A DNA stretch of 64,000 nt, taken from positions 310,001 to 374,000 of the forward strand of contig JACKIV010000002.1 of the NCBI GenBank assembly GCA_020638285.1, given 5' to 3'. Source of the stretch: Rhodospirillales bacterium (lineage in GTDB: Bacteria > Pseudomonadota > Alphaproteobacteria > Micavibrionales > Micavibrionaceae). A program made the position numbers and the translations under genes. The stretch's first letter is position 1. Every line of letters begins with the position of its first letter. Shown here in pieces: positions 22,655 to 33,013 of this stretch. A model generated the notes under the pieces. It was not told the DNA's origin. It saw nothing but the letters and a program-made list of their open reading frames with translations, and did not search any database.

Positions 22655-25261
22655 TTAAACCGTGGCAGTGACAACCAGATTTCCATCCATCAGAAGATCC
22701 GCTGCCGAAGCGCCGCCGACCCCGCCCAGAAGGGTTGCGACCGTCTCGAACGCCGCTGCGCCATCGTGACTGATCTGCACCGCCGTATCGCCTCCGCCCG
22801 TGTCCACGAGCCGGACGAAGTTATCCAGCGCGTTGACCAGAGGGTCAAACCCGTCGAGCAAATTCGAAAGGTCCAGAACGTCTCCACCTGTGCCTTTGGC
22901 GAAGTCGTGGATCGTGTCGACCATGCCGTCCATGACAGACAGCATGAAGGTGTCCGCTCCGGTGCCTCCGTACAGGTGATCCGCACCCGCGCCGCCGTCC
23001 AGAACATCCGCGCCCTGACCGCCATAGAGCGTATCGTTGCCCTCGCCTCCGAATAGTGTGTCGTTTCCATATCCTCCATCGATCACATCGTTCCCGGCGC
23101 CGCCGTCGATCGTGTCATTGTCGGCGATGGCAACGGTTTCGGTTGTGTGGCCGGCGATCTTCACATCCACCACCACGTCGTCGTAATCGCCGTCGCCGAT
23201 ATTGCGCAGGTCTTCAAAGCCGATCCGCAGCGTTCCGCTGTCAATGGCGTCCGAAGGGTGGAAGACCTGCACATTGTTAAGCAGGAAGGATGCCGCGCCC
23301 AGCCCCGAATCTCCGACCATGGAAAACAGGTCGATTCCGCTGATGAGCGCGCCATCGCCGCCGAAATCCGCCGCATCGAAGGTGACACGGACCACGCCTT
23401 TGACAGGGTCGAGCGTACCCAGATCGATCTCGCCCACGACGGGGGTATCGCTTCCGGCCAGATGGATTTTGAAGTCAATCCCATCGTGTCGGTCCCGGCA
23501 GTCGATATCGGCCAGTGTAACCACGACTTTGCTCGCATCCTGCGCCAGATCAACGCTGATGACCTCGCCGGGCTTCCAGATTTTGTTGTTTCCGTTCGAT
23601 TTGATGCCAATGCCTTCTCCGTTGGAGCCCTTGACCCAGGACAACGTGCCTTCCTTAAGGCCGGGAGCAAGCGGATCTCCCACGCTGACCGTGATTCCGT
23701 CTTTTGTCAGAGACGACATTTTTCCCTTGATGTCCCTGGCCACCGGGTTCAGGTCAATCGGTGTTTCGTCGATGAGGCCGGAGACGACATGCACTTTGCC
23801 GTCCTTGTTCAGGCCCGCACCGCCGCCGCGGTCGGAGGTGTGGAAGACGTCTCCTTTCAGGACGAATTCCCGCACCCCATCGTCATAAACGAGGGACACC
23901 TTGTTTGGCGCGTCCGAGATGTTCGCCGGACGTTCGGCGCTTGTTCCGAACTTGTAAACGAATTTCAGGTGTCCGTTGCCCAGATCAAGATTTCCATAGC
24001 CATGATTGACATTAAAGCCGTTGGACAGAACGAACAGGCCCAGAGACGATCCCGCTTCACCTGACACGGCAACGGTTTTTTCTGTACCCGCCGCTGTGGA
24101 CTTGATGCTGGAAAAGTCCATTTCCACGCCCGTGATGGCTCCGTCCGCCCCGATCGTATAGTGGCCGAGCGAGTTGTTATAACCGGCTTTGGATTCCACG
24201 AATTTGATGGTTGCAGTCGTCTCGAATCCGGGGGACAGGTCGCCCTGCGCAATGCCCAGCGTGTCCGGTGCGTTGAGCTTTCGGGTTTCAACCAGTTCAG
24301 GCAGGACAATGCCGCCAGAGAATTCATGCTCCTGCGTGGTGGTGGTCACGAATCCTGAATCGTCTCCGCCTGTTCCGCCGAAGAGGATATCGTCTCCGTC
24401 TCCGCCTGTGATCGTGTCGTTTCCGGCACCGCCATAGACGGTGTCTGCGCCGTCCCTGCCGTCAAGTGTGTCGTTTCCGGCGCCGCCGTCCAGAACATTG
24501 GCAAAACCATCTCCCGTCAGGGCATCGTCAAAATCCGATCCGGTCAGATTTTCGATATTGAGGAGGGTGTCGGTTCCTCCAAATCCGTCCGAGGCCGTTC
24601 CTGTCGTCAGGTTCGCTGTGACCGCGGCAGGCGATGTGTACCAGGATGCGGTATCCGTGTCGTCTTCTCCATCAAGAGTGTCGTTGCCCGAGCCGCCAAT
24701 CAGGGTATCATCTCCGGTTCGTCCCGATATGTAGTCGTTCCCGGCATCTCCATAGAGCGTATCGTTTCCGGCGTCTCCATTGACGGTGTCGTTGCCGTCC
24801 CCGCCGCGCAGGATGTCGTCGTCGTCTCCACCGCGCAGAAGGTCGTTTCCGGGGCCACCGTCAATACGGTCGTTTCCGGCCTTTCCGTTCAGAACGTCGT
24901 TTCCGATATTGCCCCAGATGATATCGTCTTCGCTTCCCCCATCCAGAAGAACATTTCCGTAAGTCAGGGTCGGACTGGAGAAAATAATCAGGTCTCCGCC
25001 GTTTCCGGCCAGAACGTTTTCAATATTTGCGACCAGAGCATTGCCGGCGCCGTCATCCAGAAACAGCGCGTCCCCGAAATTCGTGAGCATCAGAACATCG
25101 GATCCGCCAAGCCCGTCATAGGAGTTCGTATTGGCGTTTTTTTCTTCATCGACGAAGATGCTCTCGCCGCTGTATGGATTGACGAGGGTAAGTGTAACCT
25201 GCTGAGGGTTCCCTTGGAAAAAAAGGGTGTCCGGACCGTTCGTCCCTGTGATTGTTGCCAT
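22655..25261 (-). CDS. RTX protein with DUF4114 domain, type I secreted
   Basis: A predicted extracellular calcium-binding protein of 868 residues without a Sec signal. RTX nonapeptides (GGxGNDxLx pattern) form three blocks at about residues 120-205, 240-295 and 710-770. Between the second and third lies a DUF4114-like region: its first half runs from about 310 to 495 (KDGKVHVVSG) and its second half carries the signature RIGFEDLRNIGDGDYDDVVVDV near 680-700. The C-terminus (about 770-868, DTIHDFAKGTGGDVLDLSNLL) matches the VCA0849-type type I secretion target domain. The ATG at 25261 has tgggga upstream. The ABC exporter and its partners are not in the window. Role could be adhesion or matrix; this is inference. 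Confidence 0.85.
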   Translation of the reverse strand: MATITGTNGPDTLFFQGNPQQVTLTLVNPYSGESIFVDEEKNANTNSYDGLGGSDVLMLTNFGDALFLDDGAGNALVANIENVLAGNGGDLIIFSSPTLTYGNVLLDGGSEDDIIWGNIGNDVLNGKAGNDRIDGGPGNDLLRGGDDDDILRGGDGNDTVNGDAGNDTLYGDAGNDYISGRTGDDTLIGGSGNDTLDGEDDTDTASWYTSPAAVTANLTTGTASDGFGGTDTLLNIENLTGSDFDDALTGDGFANVLDGGAGNDTLDGRDGADTVYGGAGNDTITGGDGDDILFGGTGGDDSGFVTTTTQEHEFSGGIVLPELVETRKLNAPDTLGIAQGDLSPGFETTATIKFVESKAGYNNSLGHYTIGADGAITGVEMDFSSIKSTAAGTEKTVAVSGEAGSSLGLFVLSNGFNVNHGYGNLDLGNGHLKFVYKFGTSAERPANISDAPNKVSLVYDDGVREFVLKGDVFHTSDRGGGAGLNKDGKVHVVSGLIDETPIDLNPVARDIKGKMSSLTKDGITVSVGDPLAPGLKEGTLSWVKGSNGEGIGIKSNGNNKIWKPGEVISVDLAQDASKVVVTLADIDCRDRHDGIDFKIHLAGSDTPVVGEIDLGTLDPVKGVVRVTFDAADFGGDGALISGIDLFSMVGDSGLGAASFLLNNVQVFHPSDAIDSGTLRIGFEDLRNIGDGDYDDVVVDVKIAGHTTETVAIADNDTIDGGAGNDVIDGGYGNDTLFGGEGNDTLYGGQGADVLDGGAGADHLYGGTGADTFMLSVMDGMVDTIHDFAKGTGGDVLDLSNLLDGFDPLVNALDNFVRLVDTGGGDTAVQISHDGAAAFETVATLLGGVGGASAADLLMDGNLVVTATV

Positions 25262-25571
25262 TTTCTTATTCCCCACTTTTTATTGTTTGGCGATTGACTC
25301 CGCCTTTTTGTTTCCCCGTGCATGATGCCAAGGAAACGCCACACCGCCCATAAACGATATTACGTCAAACTCTGTTAAAGTTTTATGTAATTTAAGCGGT
25401 TTCGATTTATATACATAATGAAGATTAACGAGGGGTTAATATCGCGGAAAATTTCCTTTTTTACGGCAGGGCTTTCATGGCAGTAAGAGCCAGATACGTC
25501 CCGATCCGGGGAGAGAGGGATTTAAATCAATGTGTGGTTCGGGATCTTAAAAAGCACCCACGCCAACGTGT
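25262..25571. other. AT-rich intergenic region between guaB end and RTX start
   Basis: No gene is visible in these 310 bases. The stretch from about 25360 to 25460 is very AT-rich and contains several TTAA and TATA-like runs, so it likely carries the promoter of the RTX gene on the minus strand. No clear hexamer pair was assigned. Confidence 0.4.
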
Positions 25572-27068
<1,497 letters not shown>

Positions 27069-27117
27069 CTAGAAGGCGTGCCTGAAGCCCGTGGCCGACA
27101 CGTCCTGTGGCCCTCTT

Positions 27118-27423
27118 TTAGAGGGATTGTTGGATCATTTCCAGCGCTCTTTTGGTCAAGGTTGCTCTATAACCCGTTTCTTTCATGTGATTGAGGCGAT
27201 CTTTCAGGCCGGTCGCGGCCACGCGGAAAACAGGGGGCGTTGTTGGATCTGTCGAGTTGCAAAAAGTTGCGTACAGGCGCTCTCCAATGGTTTCAAGGCG
27301 AACATGCGTGAAGGGGGCGTCTGCGTCTGGTCTGGAGATGTCGGCTGGACAGGCATTGTTTTTTTGAACCATATCGTTTTCCCTGTCTAACGGCCCTGTC
27401 AGGGCGCCATCTTGTTTTTGCAT
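27118..27423 (-). CDS. Small hypothetical protein upstream of guaB
   Basis: A 101-residue soluble protein that I do not recognise. The ATG at 27423 is preceded by ggggaga at about six bases, a strong ribosome site, which supports a real gene. The middle is rich in beta-forming residues (THVRLETIGERLYATFC) and the C-terminus is basic and helical (LTKRALEMIQQSL). It lies 67 bases upstream of guaB on the same strand and may be co-transcribed with it. No function can be assigned. Confidence 0.6.
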   Translation of the reverse strand: MQKQDGALTGPLDRENDMVQKNNACPADISRPDADAPFTHVRLETIGERLYATFCNSTDPTTPPVFRVAATGLKDRLNHMKETGYRATLTKRALEMIQQSL

Positions 27424-27606
27424 TGATCTCTCCCCTGAAAATGCGGCGGAATATAGGAAGGAACTTATCGGAAGTCAAGGAAAACAAAGGAAAAATCATC
27501 GAAGTGTAGAGACAGGCTTTCCTTTCTTGTAAGAGGGCTGTACTATGATCCGTCCTGTGGGGGTATTCTGCGCTCGTTCGTGGCATTTTTGATCCGGATT
27601 TTCGAT

Positions 27607-28008
27607 ATGACTCCGATTGCGCTTTTGCTTTTGTATGTGGCCTTTCGGGTCAAGCAGTTCGCCTGTGATTTTCTGTTTCAAACCGACTGGATGGCCTTGA
27701 CCAAAGGCATGCCGGGGCGCGAGGGATGGACGGCCCTGTTTACCCACGCGGCGTTTCATGCGGCAGGCACGACATTGATTATGCTCATATTTTCGCCCGG
27801 ATTGTGGTGGCTTGGGCTTCTCGATTTCGGGATTCATGGTCTTATTGACCGGATCAAGGGCCTGTACACCTATCGCCGGGGCTGGACGGCCAAGGATACG
27901 CTGTTCTGGTGGACGTTGGGGCTGGATCAGGAAGCGCATAATTTTACCCATCTGTCCTATATTTTGATCGTTGTCGTGGCGGCAGGCGGGATCATTTCAG
28001 CCGCATAG
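27607..28008 (+). CDS. DUF3307 family membrane protein
   Basis: An integral membrane protein of about 133 residues with several hydrophobic helices (TPIALLLLYVAF; TTLIMLIFSPGLWWLGLLDF; LIVVVAAGGII). Conserved polar positions of the DUF3307 family are visible: DFLFQTDWM, HGLIDRIK and the C-terminal DQEAHNFTHLSYI. Function is unknown; family members are sometimes encoded near SatD-like proteins. I chose the ATG at 27607, which starts MTPIALLLLY; a GTG at 27580 is also open, and neither has a strong ribosome site. Confidence 0.75.
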   Translation: MTPIALLLLYVAFRVKQFACDFLFQTDWMALTKGMPGREGWTALFTHAAFHAAGTTLIMLIFSPGLWWLGLLDFGIHGLIDRIKGLYTYRRGWTAKDTLFWWTLGLDQEAHNFTHLSYILIVVVAAGGIISAA

Positions 28009-28124
28009 TTTTTTTTGGAAAGCCGAAAAGAGGGTTTCAAATTTCTCTCGCTGTGTATTGACGTAAGATTTCCGGAAAGGTATTTCCTTCTCCTGTAACA
28101 AGGGCGAAAACAGCGGGGGATGTC

Positions 28125-28433
28125 ATGAAGAAATTGTCGGGTATTTTTGGCGGTGCTTTGCTCGGGGTGGCTGTCGCGGGTTGTGCGCCTGATTTTGACT
28201 TCGGATCTTCGGTTCTGGTCGAAAAGAAAGAAACCCCTTTTTCTTCTCAATCGGTTTGGTTTGACTGCAAAAAACAGACTCTGACCACCAGAGAGGAAGG
28301 ATATGCTCCTACCCCGTACGGGCCGTTTCCTGTGTCAAGAGTTACTGTTAACGCGCTGGAAAGTCATGAAGATTTAAAAAAATACACCGCCCTTTGCCGG
28401 CGCGCCCATGGGCCTTCCCCCGATAAAAATTAA
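28125..28433 (+). CDS. Small predicted lipoprotein
   Basis: A 102-residue protein with a clear lipoprotein signal: KK then a hydrophobic core and the lipobox VAGC, giving a mature N-terminal cysteine at about residue 20. Two further cysteines (WFDCKK and ALCRR) may form a disulfide in the periplasm. The C-terminus is polar. gcgggggatgtc before the ATG includes a good ribosome site. No family recognised. It lies between the DUF3307 gene and the aminopeptidase gene, all on the plus strand. Confidence 0.7.
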   Translation: MKKLSGIFGGALLGVAVAGCAPDFDFGSSVLVEKKETPFSSQSVWFDCKKQTLTTREEGYAPTPYGPFPVSRVTVNALESHEDLKKYTALCRRAHGPSPDKN

Positions 28434-28489
28434 GGCGTATGATCGGCCTTTCTAGGGCCTTTCCCGTCTGTTGAACGGACAGGAAGGCG

Positions 28490-29965
28490 TTGTTGAAGAC
28501 TGTCGAGAGGGTTATTCGGGTTGTGAACGAAACAGAAAAATTTCCTGCTAATACCTTGTTTTTTGCGCCTGTGCCTTTTGTTGAGACTCCGGCGGATCGG
28601 GTCATAGAGATCAGGGTTTTTCCTCCCGGTGTGTTTGCGCAATGGGCTCAGACCCAAAGTCCGGCGCGGCGGGCCGCCATGCTGGACCAGAATTTTTCCG
28701 GCGCGCCCGGAAAAGTTGTCCTGTTTCAAGGCGATGGCGGCATGATCTCGGAGATCGCTTTAGGTGTCGGTGCGCCGCTCACCCTTTACGATTTTGCCGT
28801 TGCGTCTGATTTTATCCGGAAGAATCTGTCTCCGGAGCTGATGGGGGCAGCAACATTCCGTTTTTGCGCATCGGAGAGCCCGGCGGATCCAACCTGTATG
28901 GCGCTGGGCTGGGCCTTGGGGTGTTATTCTTATAATGTGTACAAAGGTGGATCTGTGGCGGTTCCGCGCCTGATCTGGCCGGATGGGGCGGACAGAAAGG
29001 CCGTGGAGTCGCTCTATTCCGGAATTTCTCTCACGCGCAATCTGGTCAATGCGCCCGCCAACGATCTGGGTCCGGCGGAGCTTGAAGCCGTGGCCGGGCA
29101 TCTGGCCCGCACGCAGGGCGCTTCGGTGTCGGTGGTCTCCGGTGAGTCGCTTTCCCGTGACTTTCCCCTCATTCATGCCGTAGGAAGGGGCAGTCCGCGC
29201 GCGCCGCGTTTGATTGATATAACGTGGGGGGCAGTGGACCATCCCCGTTTGACGATTATAGGAAAGGGGGTGTGTTTTGATACCGGGGGCCTCAATCTCA
29301 AGCCCGGATCGGCCATGTCCCTGATGAAAAAAGATATGGGCGGGGCCGCCCATGCGTTGGGGCTTGCGCGGGCGATTATGGGGATGGGGCTGCCGGTGCG
29401 GCTGCGCGTTCTGGTCCCGGCGGTTGAAAATTCGGTGTCGGGCGAAGCCTTTCGACCCCGCGATGTGATCCGGAGTCGCAAGGGTTTGAGTGTCGAGATT
29501 CTCGACACCGATGCCGAAGGGCGCTTGATTCTGGCAGATGCCCTGGCTCTGGCCTGTGAAGAAAAGCCGGATTTATTGCTTGATTTTGCGACGCTGACGG
29601 GGGCGGCGCGGGTGGCGCTCGGTTTTGACATTCCGGCGCTGTTCGGCAACCGCGCTGAAAGCGTGGCGAGGCTTAAAAATGTGGCAGCGGCGCAAGGTGA
29701 TCCATTATGGGATCTGCCGCTCTGGCGGCCATACTTAAAGGAGATGGACAGCGATATTGCCGATCTGGCCAATATCGGGACCGGGCCTGCCGGGTGCATT
29801 CAGGCGGCTCTCTTTCTGGAGAAATTTGTGACCCCCGAAACAGACTGGATTCATATTGACCAGTATGCGTGGGAGTCCTCAGGGCGGCCCGGTCGGCCAA
29901 AGGGCGGGTGCGATATGGGGCTGCGTGCGGTTTTGGCGTACCTGACGGAGCGGTTTGGGGTATGA
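28490..29965 (+). CDS. Leucyl aminopeptidase (M17 family)
   Basis: A cytosolic aminopeptidase with two metal ions. The catalytic C-terminal domain shows the M17 metal ligands in GKGVCFDTGGLNLKPG, MSLMKKDMGGAA and LDTDAEGRLILADAL; the last usually begins NTDAEGR, so an Asn-to-Asp change is seen next to the ligands. The start is one of two adjacent TTG codons (28490 or 28493); aggaagg at 28481-28487 favours the second. The stop overlaps the start of the Mur ligase gene by ATGA, which suggests the pair works together on muropeptides or other peptides. PepA-like proteins can also bind DNA; not tested here. Confidence 0.88.
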   Translation: MLKTVERVIRVVNETEKFPANTLFFAPVPFVETPADRVIEIRVFPPGVFAQWAQTQSPARRAAMLDQNFSGAPGKVVLFQGDGGMISEIALGVGAPLTLYDFAVASDFIRKNLSPELMGAATFRFCASESPADPTCMALGWALGCYSYNVYKGGSVAVPRLIWPDGADRKAVESLYSGISLTRNLVNAPANDLGPAELEAVAGHLARTQGASVSVVSGESLSRDFPLIHAVGRGSPRAPRLIDITWGAVDHPRLTIIGKGVCFDTGGLNLKPGSAMSLMKKDMGGAAHALGLARAIMGMGLPVRLRVLVPAVENSVSGEAFRPRDVIRSRKGLSVEILDTDAEGRLILADALALACEEKPDLLLDFATLTGAARVALGFDIPALFGNRAESVARLKNVAAAQGDPLWDLPLWRPYLKEMDSDIADLANIGTGPAGCIQAALFLEKFVTPETDWIHIDQYAWESSGRPGRPKGGCDMGLRAVLAYLTERFGV

Positions 29966-31320
29966 TGAAGTCTTTCTTTTTGTGCGGCGTTGGGGGCAGC
30001 GGCATGAGCGCGCTGGCCCGCATTCTGGCGCGGCGCGGCGCACAGGTTGGGGGATCGGATCGCAGCCACGATCGGGGCGAGTCTCTTGAGAAATTCGCCG
30101 CGCTTCAGGCCGAAGGCGTGCGGCTCTATCCTCAGGACGGGACGGGGCCGGGTGATTATGGTGCCTTGGTTGTCTCCAGTGCCATCGAAGAAACCGTTCC
30201 TGACGTTCGGGCTGCCCGGGCGGCGGGTCTTCCCATATTCAAGCGTGCGGACATTCTTGCGGGGCTGTTCAATGCGGCGCGCGGAGTCGCCATCGGCGGG
30301 ACGAGCGGAAAGACCACGACATGCGGCATGGCAGGGTGGATTTTCAAGTCCTGCGGGCATGATCCTGTTATTGTCAATGGCGGGATCATGCGCAATTTTG
30401 ACGACAACGCAGTAGCAGGGGGAGGAGACTGGTTCGTGGCCGAAACGGACGAGAGCGACGGGTCTATCGCCTTGTTCGAGCCGGAAATTGCAGTTCTGAC
30501 CAATGCGACGCTCGACCACAAGCCGCTGGCCCATCTGCGCCCCATGTTTTGCGATTTTCTGCGTCGGGCCGGGCGGGGGGCGGTGGTCAATCTGGACGAT
30601 CCGGAATCGGTGGGCCTGCTGGCCGAAGGGGTTCCGGATCCCTTGACGTTTTCGTTGAGCGATCCTCGCGCCGATTTATATGCGGCGAGCATCCGTTCGA
30701 TGCCGGACGGTGCATCGTTTCGGGTGATGGGTGTTGACATAAGGCTGATGGTTCCCGGGCGGTATAATGTGTCAAACGCACTGGCGGCTCTTGGCGCGGC
30801 GCTCAAAGGCGGAGTTTCTCTGGAAGATGCGGCGCGGGCGTTGGGGGAGTTCCAGGGAATATCGAGGCGGATGGAGGTTCTGGGTGTTTCCCGTGGCGTC
30901 ACGGTCATCGACGATTTCGCTCACAATCCTGATAAGATAGCAGCATCTCTTCAGGCATTGCACGAAAATCCGGGCCGGTTGTGGATCGTGTTTCAGATCC
31001 ATGGCTACGGCCCGGCGAAGATGCTGCGAGACGGGCTGGTTTCCATGTTTTCGGAAAATCTTGGGGCGGAAGATATTCTCCTGATGCCCGAGATTTTCTA
31101 TGCGGGCGGGTCGGCGAATCGATCAATCTCGGCAGCGGACATCGTGGAGGATGTGGCAAGAGCATCGCGCAACGCATTGTTTTTTAATGAGAGAGAAAAA
31201 ATTTCTGCGCATTTGCTTTCCCATGTCGCACCGGGCGACCGTATCGTGATTATGGGGGCTCGAGACGATACCTTGAGCGATTTCGGGCGGGGTGTTCTGA
31301 AGGGGCTCGCGTCAAAGTAA
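29962..31320 (+). CDS. mpl: Mur ligase, Mpl/MurC type
   Basis: An ATP-dependent ligase of 452 residues. It has the MurC/Mpl N-terminal Rossmann motif GVGGSGMSALARIL, the ATP loop GGTSGKTTT at about 112-120 (Ser where MurC and Mpl usually have His), the acidic loop ETDESDGSI and the C-terminal DDFAHNP. The DDFAH form fits Mpl, which reattaches recycled tripeptide to UDP-MurNAc, better than MurC (usually DDYGHHP), but a divergent MurC cannot be excluded because the dcw murC is not in this window. It overlaps the M17 aminopeptidase gene by ATGA, a context that also points to peptide recycling. Confidence 0.75.
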   Translation: MMKSFFLCGVGGSGMSALARILARRGAQVGGSDRSHDRGESLEKFAALQAEGVRLYPQDGTGPGDYGALVVSSAIEETVPDVRAARAAGLPIFKRADILAGLFNAARGVAIGGTSGKTTTCGMAGWIFKSCGHDPVIVNGGIMRNFDDNAVAGGGDWFVAETDESDGSIALFEPEIAVLTNATLDHKPLAHLRPMFCDFLRRAGRGAVVNLDDPESVGLLAEGVPDPLTFSLSDPRADLYAASIRSMPDGASFRVMGVDIRLMVPGRYNVSNALAALGAALKGGVSLEDAARALGEFQGISRRMEVLGVSRGVTVIDDFAHNPDKIAASLQALHENPGRLWIVFQIHGYGPAKMLRDGLVSMFSENLGAEDILLMPEIFYAGGSANRSISAADIVEDVARASRNALFFNEREKISAHLLSHVAPGDRIVIMGARDDTLSDFGRGVLKGLASK

Positions 31321-31581
31321 GATTCTCGCAAAAAATGTCTTTATCATTTTCCTCTCATATTTTCCTTTTTCCAAACTAGTAATTTGGATTTGAACGGAAA
31401 ACGAGCCTTTCCGTTACATGCAATCCATTGTTCTGTAAAATAAAAAATCCTCCGGCAGTAGCAAAACATTAAGACATTAACCGCAATAATGAGCCTTGGA
31501 CGAACGCGCCGGGGCTTTGTTGTCTGCGGGCCGCGCACCAGAGAAGACATAAAAAAACGGAAACGCGGTCGGATAGGCTCC

Positions 31582-32940
31582 ATGACAAAGAAAAGCAAGA
31601 AGACGGGTCACAAGGGTAAGGGGCGCGAGCGGGTATGCCGTGTGTCCTATACGCTCAACAGCATCCAGCCCGTGACTTCGACGATCATCGGCGACCAGCC
31701 CCTTTTCTACATGAACTATGAAGGCGCGTTTGAGGACGATTCCTTTGGTGGGGATGAAGTCTTTCTGGACGATGCCATGGATGCGGATGTCTTTGAGCCT
31801 CGCCCCTACAGCACAGGCGGTCTGGAGGAGTTCTCTGACTTCTCAGGCGAAAGCGCGTTTTCGTCTGAACTTCGCATGGAAGAATTTCTGTTTGAGGGCT
31901 CGGCCATTTGCCGCCCCGTTCATGCGGACGTGCGCGGCGAGCCGATTGGGAACAGTCTTGCGGACCTTGAGGATATCCTGTCTTCCAGTCGTTTCGCGGC
32001 GGCCTTGTTCAACACGGCCCGGCTTGACGGAATCACGATTGCCCACGGAATGCATGTCGAGAATGCATTCTATGACTCTGTGGCAGGCAAAATTTTCATT
32101 CACCCCAGGCTTGACCGGGCGGAAGCGGCCCTGTGCATTGTGCGTGAGCTTCGGATGATATGGCAAATATCGCATGGTGGACATATGAATCCCCTGCGCT
32201 TTCACCCCGATCATGCCATCCTCGTCAATCGCGCCCAGCAGGCTGATCTGGCCGTCGCCATGGTCCGCGCCGCGTGGGAGTTCCAGCTTTCCGGTGAGCG
32301 CTCCCCGTGGGAACGGCTGGAAATGTCGTCCATGTCGGATCTGGTCCGGGTTTTTGCCCGTGAGGCGTTTTTGGACTTCCGGACCTTGAATAACGGAACG
32401 GCTTGTGCCGGAGCATTCGAGGCATGGTTCTTATCTGAAAGATGCAGAAGATTTGACAAGGCCTTGATTCAAAACATGCTTGCGGATTACCGTGGAACGG
32501 TTTTTGGTTCCGACCAGACCTCGCGTACCGTGTCGGCGGAGATTATCGCTGCGCTGGGGACCATGCCTTTCGGCAAAAATTACCTCGTGGCCCATGCCAG
32601 AACCATTCTGACCGACCCGGTCTTTACCGAGGTGCGTGATAGGGCCAATGCCAATTTTCTGTGGTTTATCAAGTTTGAAAAGTCTTTTCGTGATGCGGAA
32701 CAGGAATTGCAACAGGGAGAGGGTCCATCTGGTCCGGCGGTTCGCCCGGACCGTTTCTCCACCCTGACCTGGAACGGCTCTCATGAACAGGAACGAAAGA
32801 ACAACGTCATCTCCCTGCCGCAACGCACGTGCGGAGAGACGGCAGAGAACCTCCTTCCATCCCGCCGCGGAAAGTCTCCCGGCGGTGCGCAAATCATCGA
32901 CCTTCCCCGGCGGCCCGGAAAGGGCGGAGTACATCTTTGA
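31582..32940 (+). CDS. Metallopeptidase-like protein (DUF6782-like), degraded motif, copy A
   Basis: About 452 residues, without a signal peptide. After a basic N-terminus and an acidic stretch rich in Asp, Glu and Phe, a domain from about residue 105 resembles putative metallopeptidases of the DUF6782 kind: a predicted strand pair (FYDSVAGKIFIHPRLDRAEA) leads to a helix where HELRH is expected. Here it reads VRELRMIWQ, so both zinc-binding histidines are missing. The C-terminus is basic and proline rich. The start is uncertain: ATG 31582 has ggatagg near it; ATG 31489 would add 31 basic residues. The gene downstream is a paralog. The family assignment is from memory of the pattern and is moderate. 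Confidence 0.6.
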   Translation: MTKKSKKTGHKGKGRERVCRVSYTLNSIQPVTSTIIGDQPLFYMNYEGAFEDDSFGGDEVFLDDAMDADVFEPRPYSTGGLEEFSDFSGESAFSSELRMEEFLFEGSAICRPVHADVRGEPIGNSLADLEDILSSSRFAAALFNTARLDGITIAHGMHVENAFYDSVAGKIFIHPRLDRAEAALCIVRELRMIWQISHGGHMNPLRFHPDHAILVNRAQQADLAVAMVRAAWEFQLSGERSPWERLEMSSMSDLVRVFAREAFLDFRTLNNGTACAGAFEAWFLSERCRRFDKALIQNMLADYRGTVFGSDQTSRTVSAEIIAALGTMPFGKNYLVAHARTILTDPVFTEVRDRANANFLWFIKFEKSFRDAEQELQQGEGPSGPAVRPDRFSTLTWNGSHEQERKNNVISLPQRTCGETAENLLPSRRGKSPGGAQIIDLPRRPGKGGVHL

Positions 32941-33013
32941 GTGCGCGGGTCAGGCCGACGCCTCCGGGCCCGGCCTTGCCCGTCGATCCCATTCTGTAAC
33001 GCAAGAGTTTCCT

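Noticed and set aside
23147..24064. 305-residue plus-strand open frame
   Set aside because: It is antisense to the RTX protein gene, whose repeats and domain motifs show the true frame; the product has no recognisable features.
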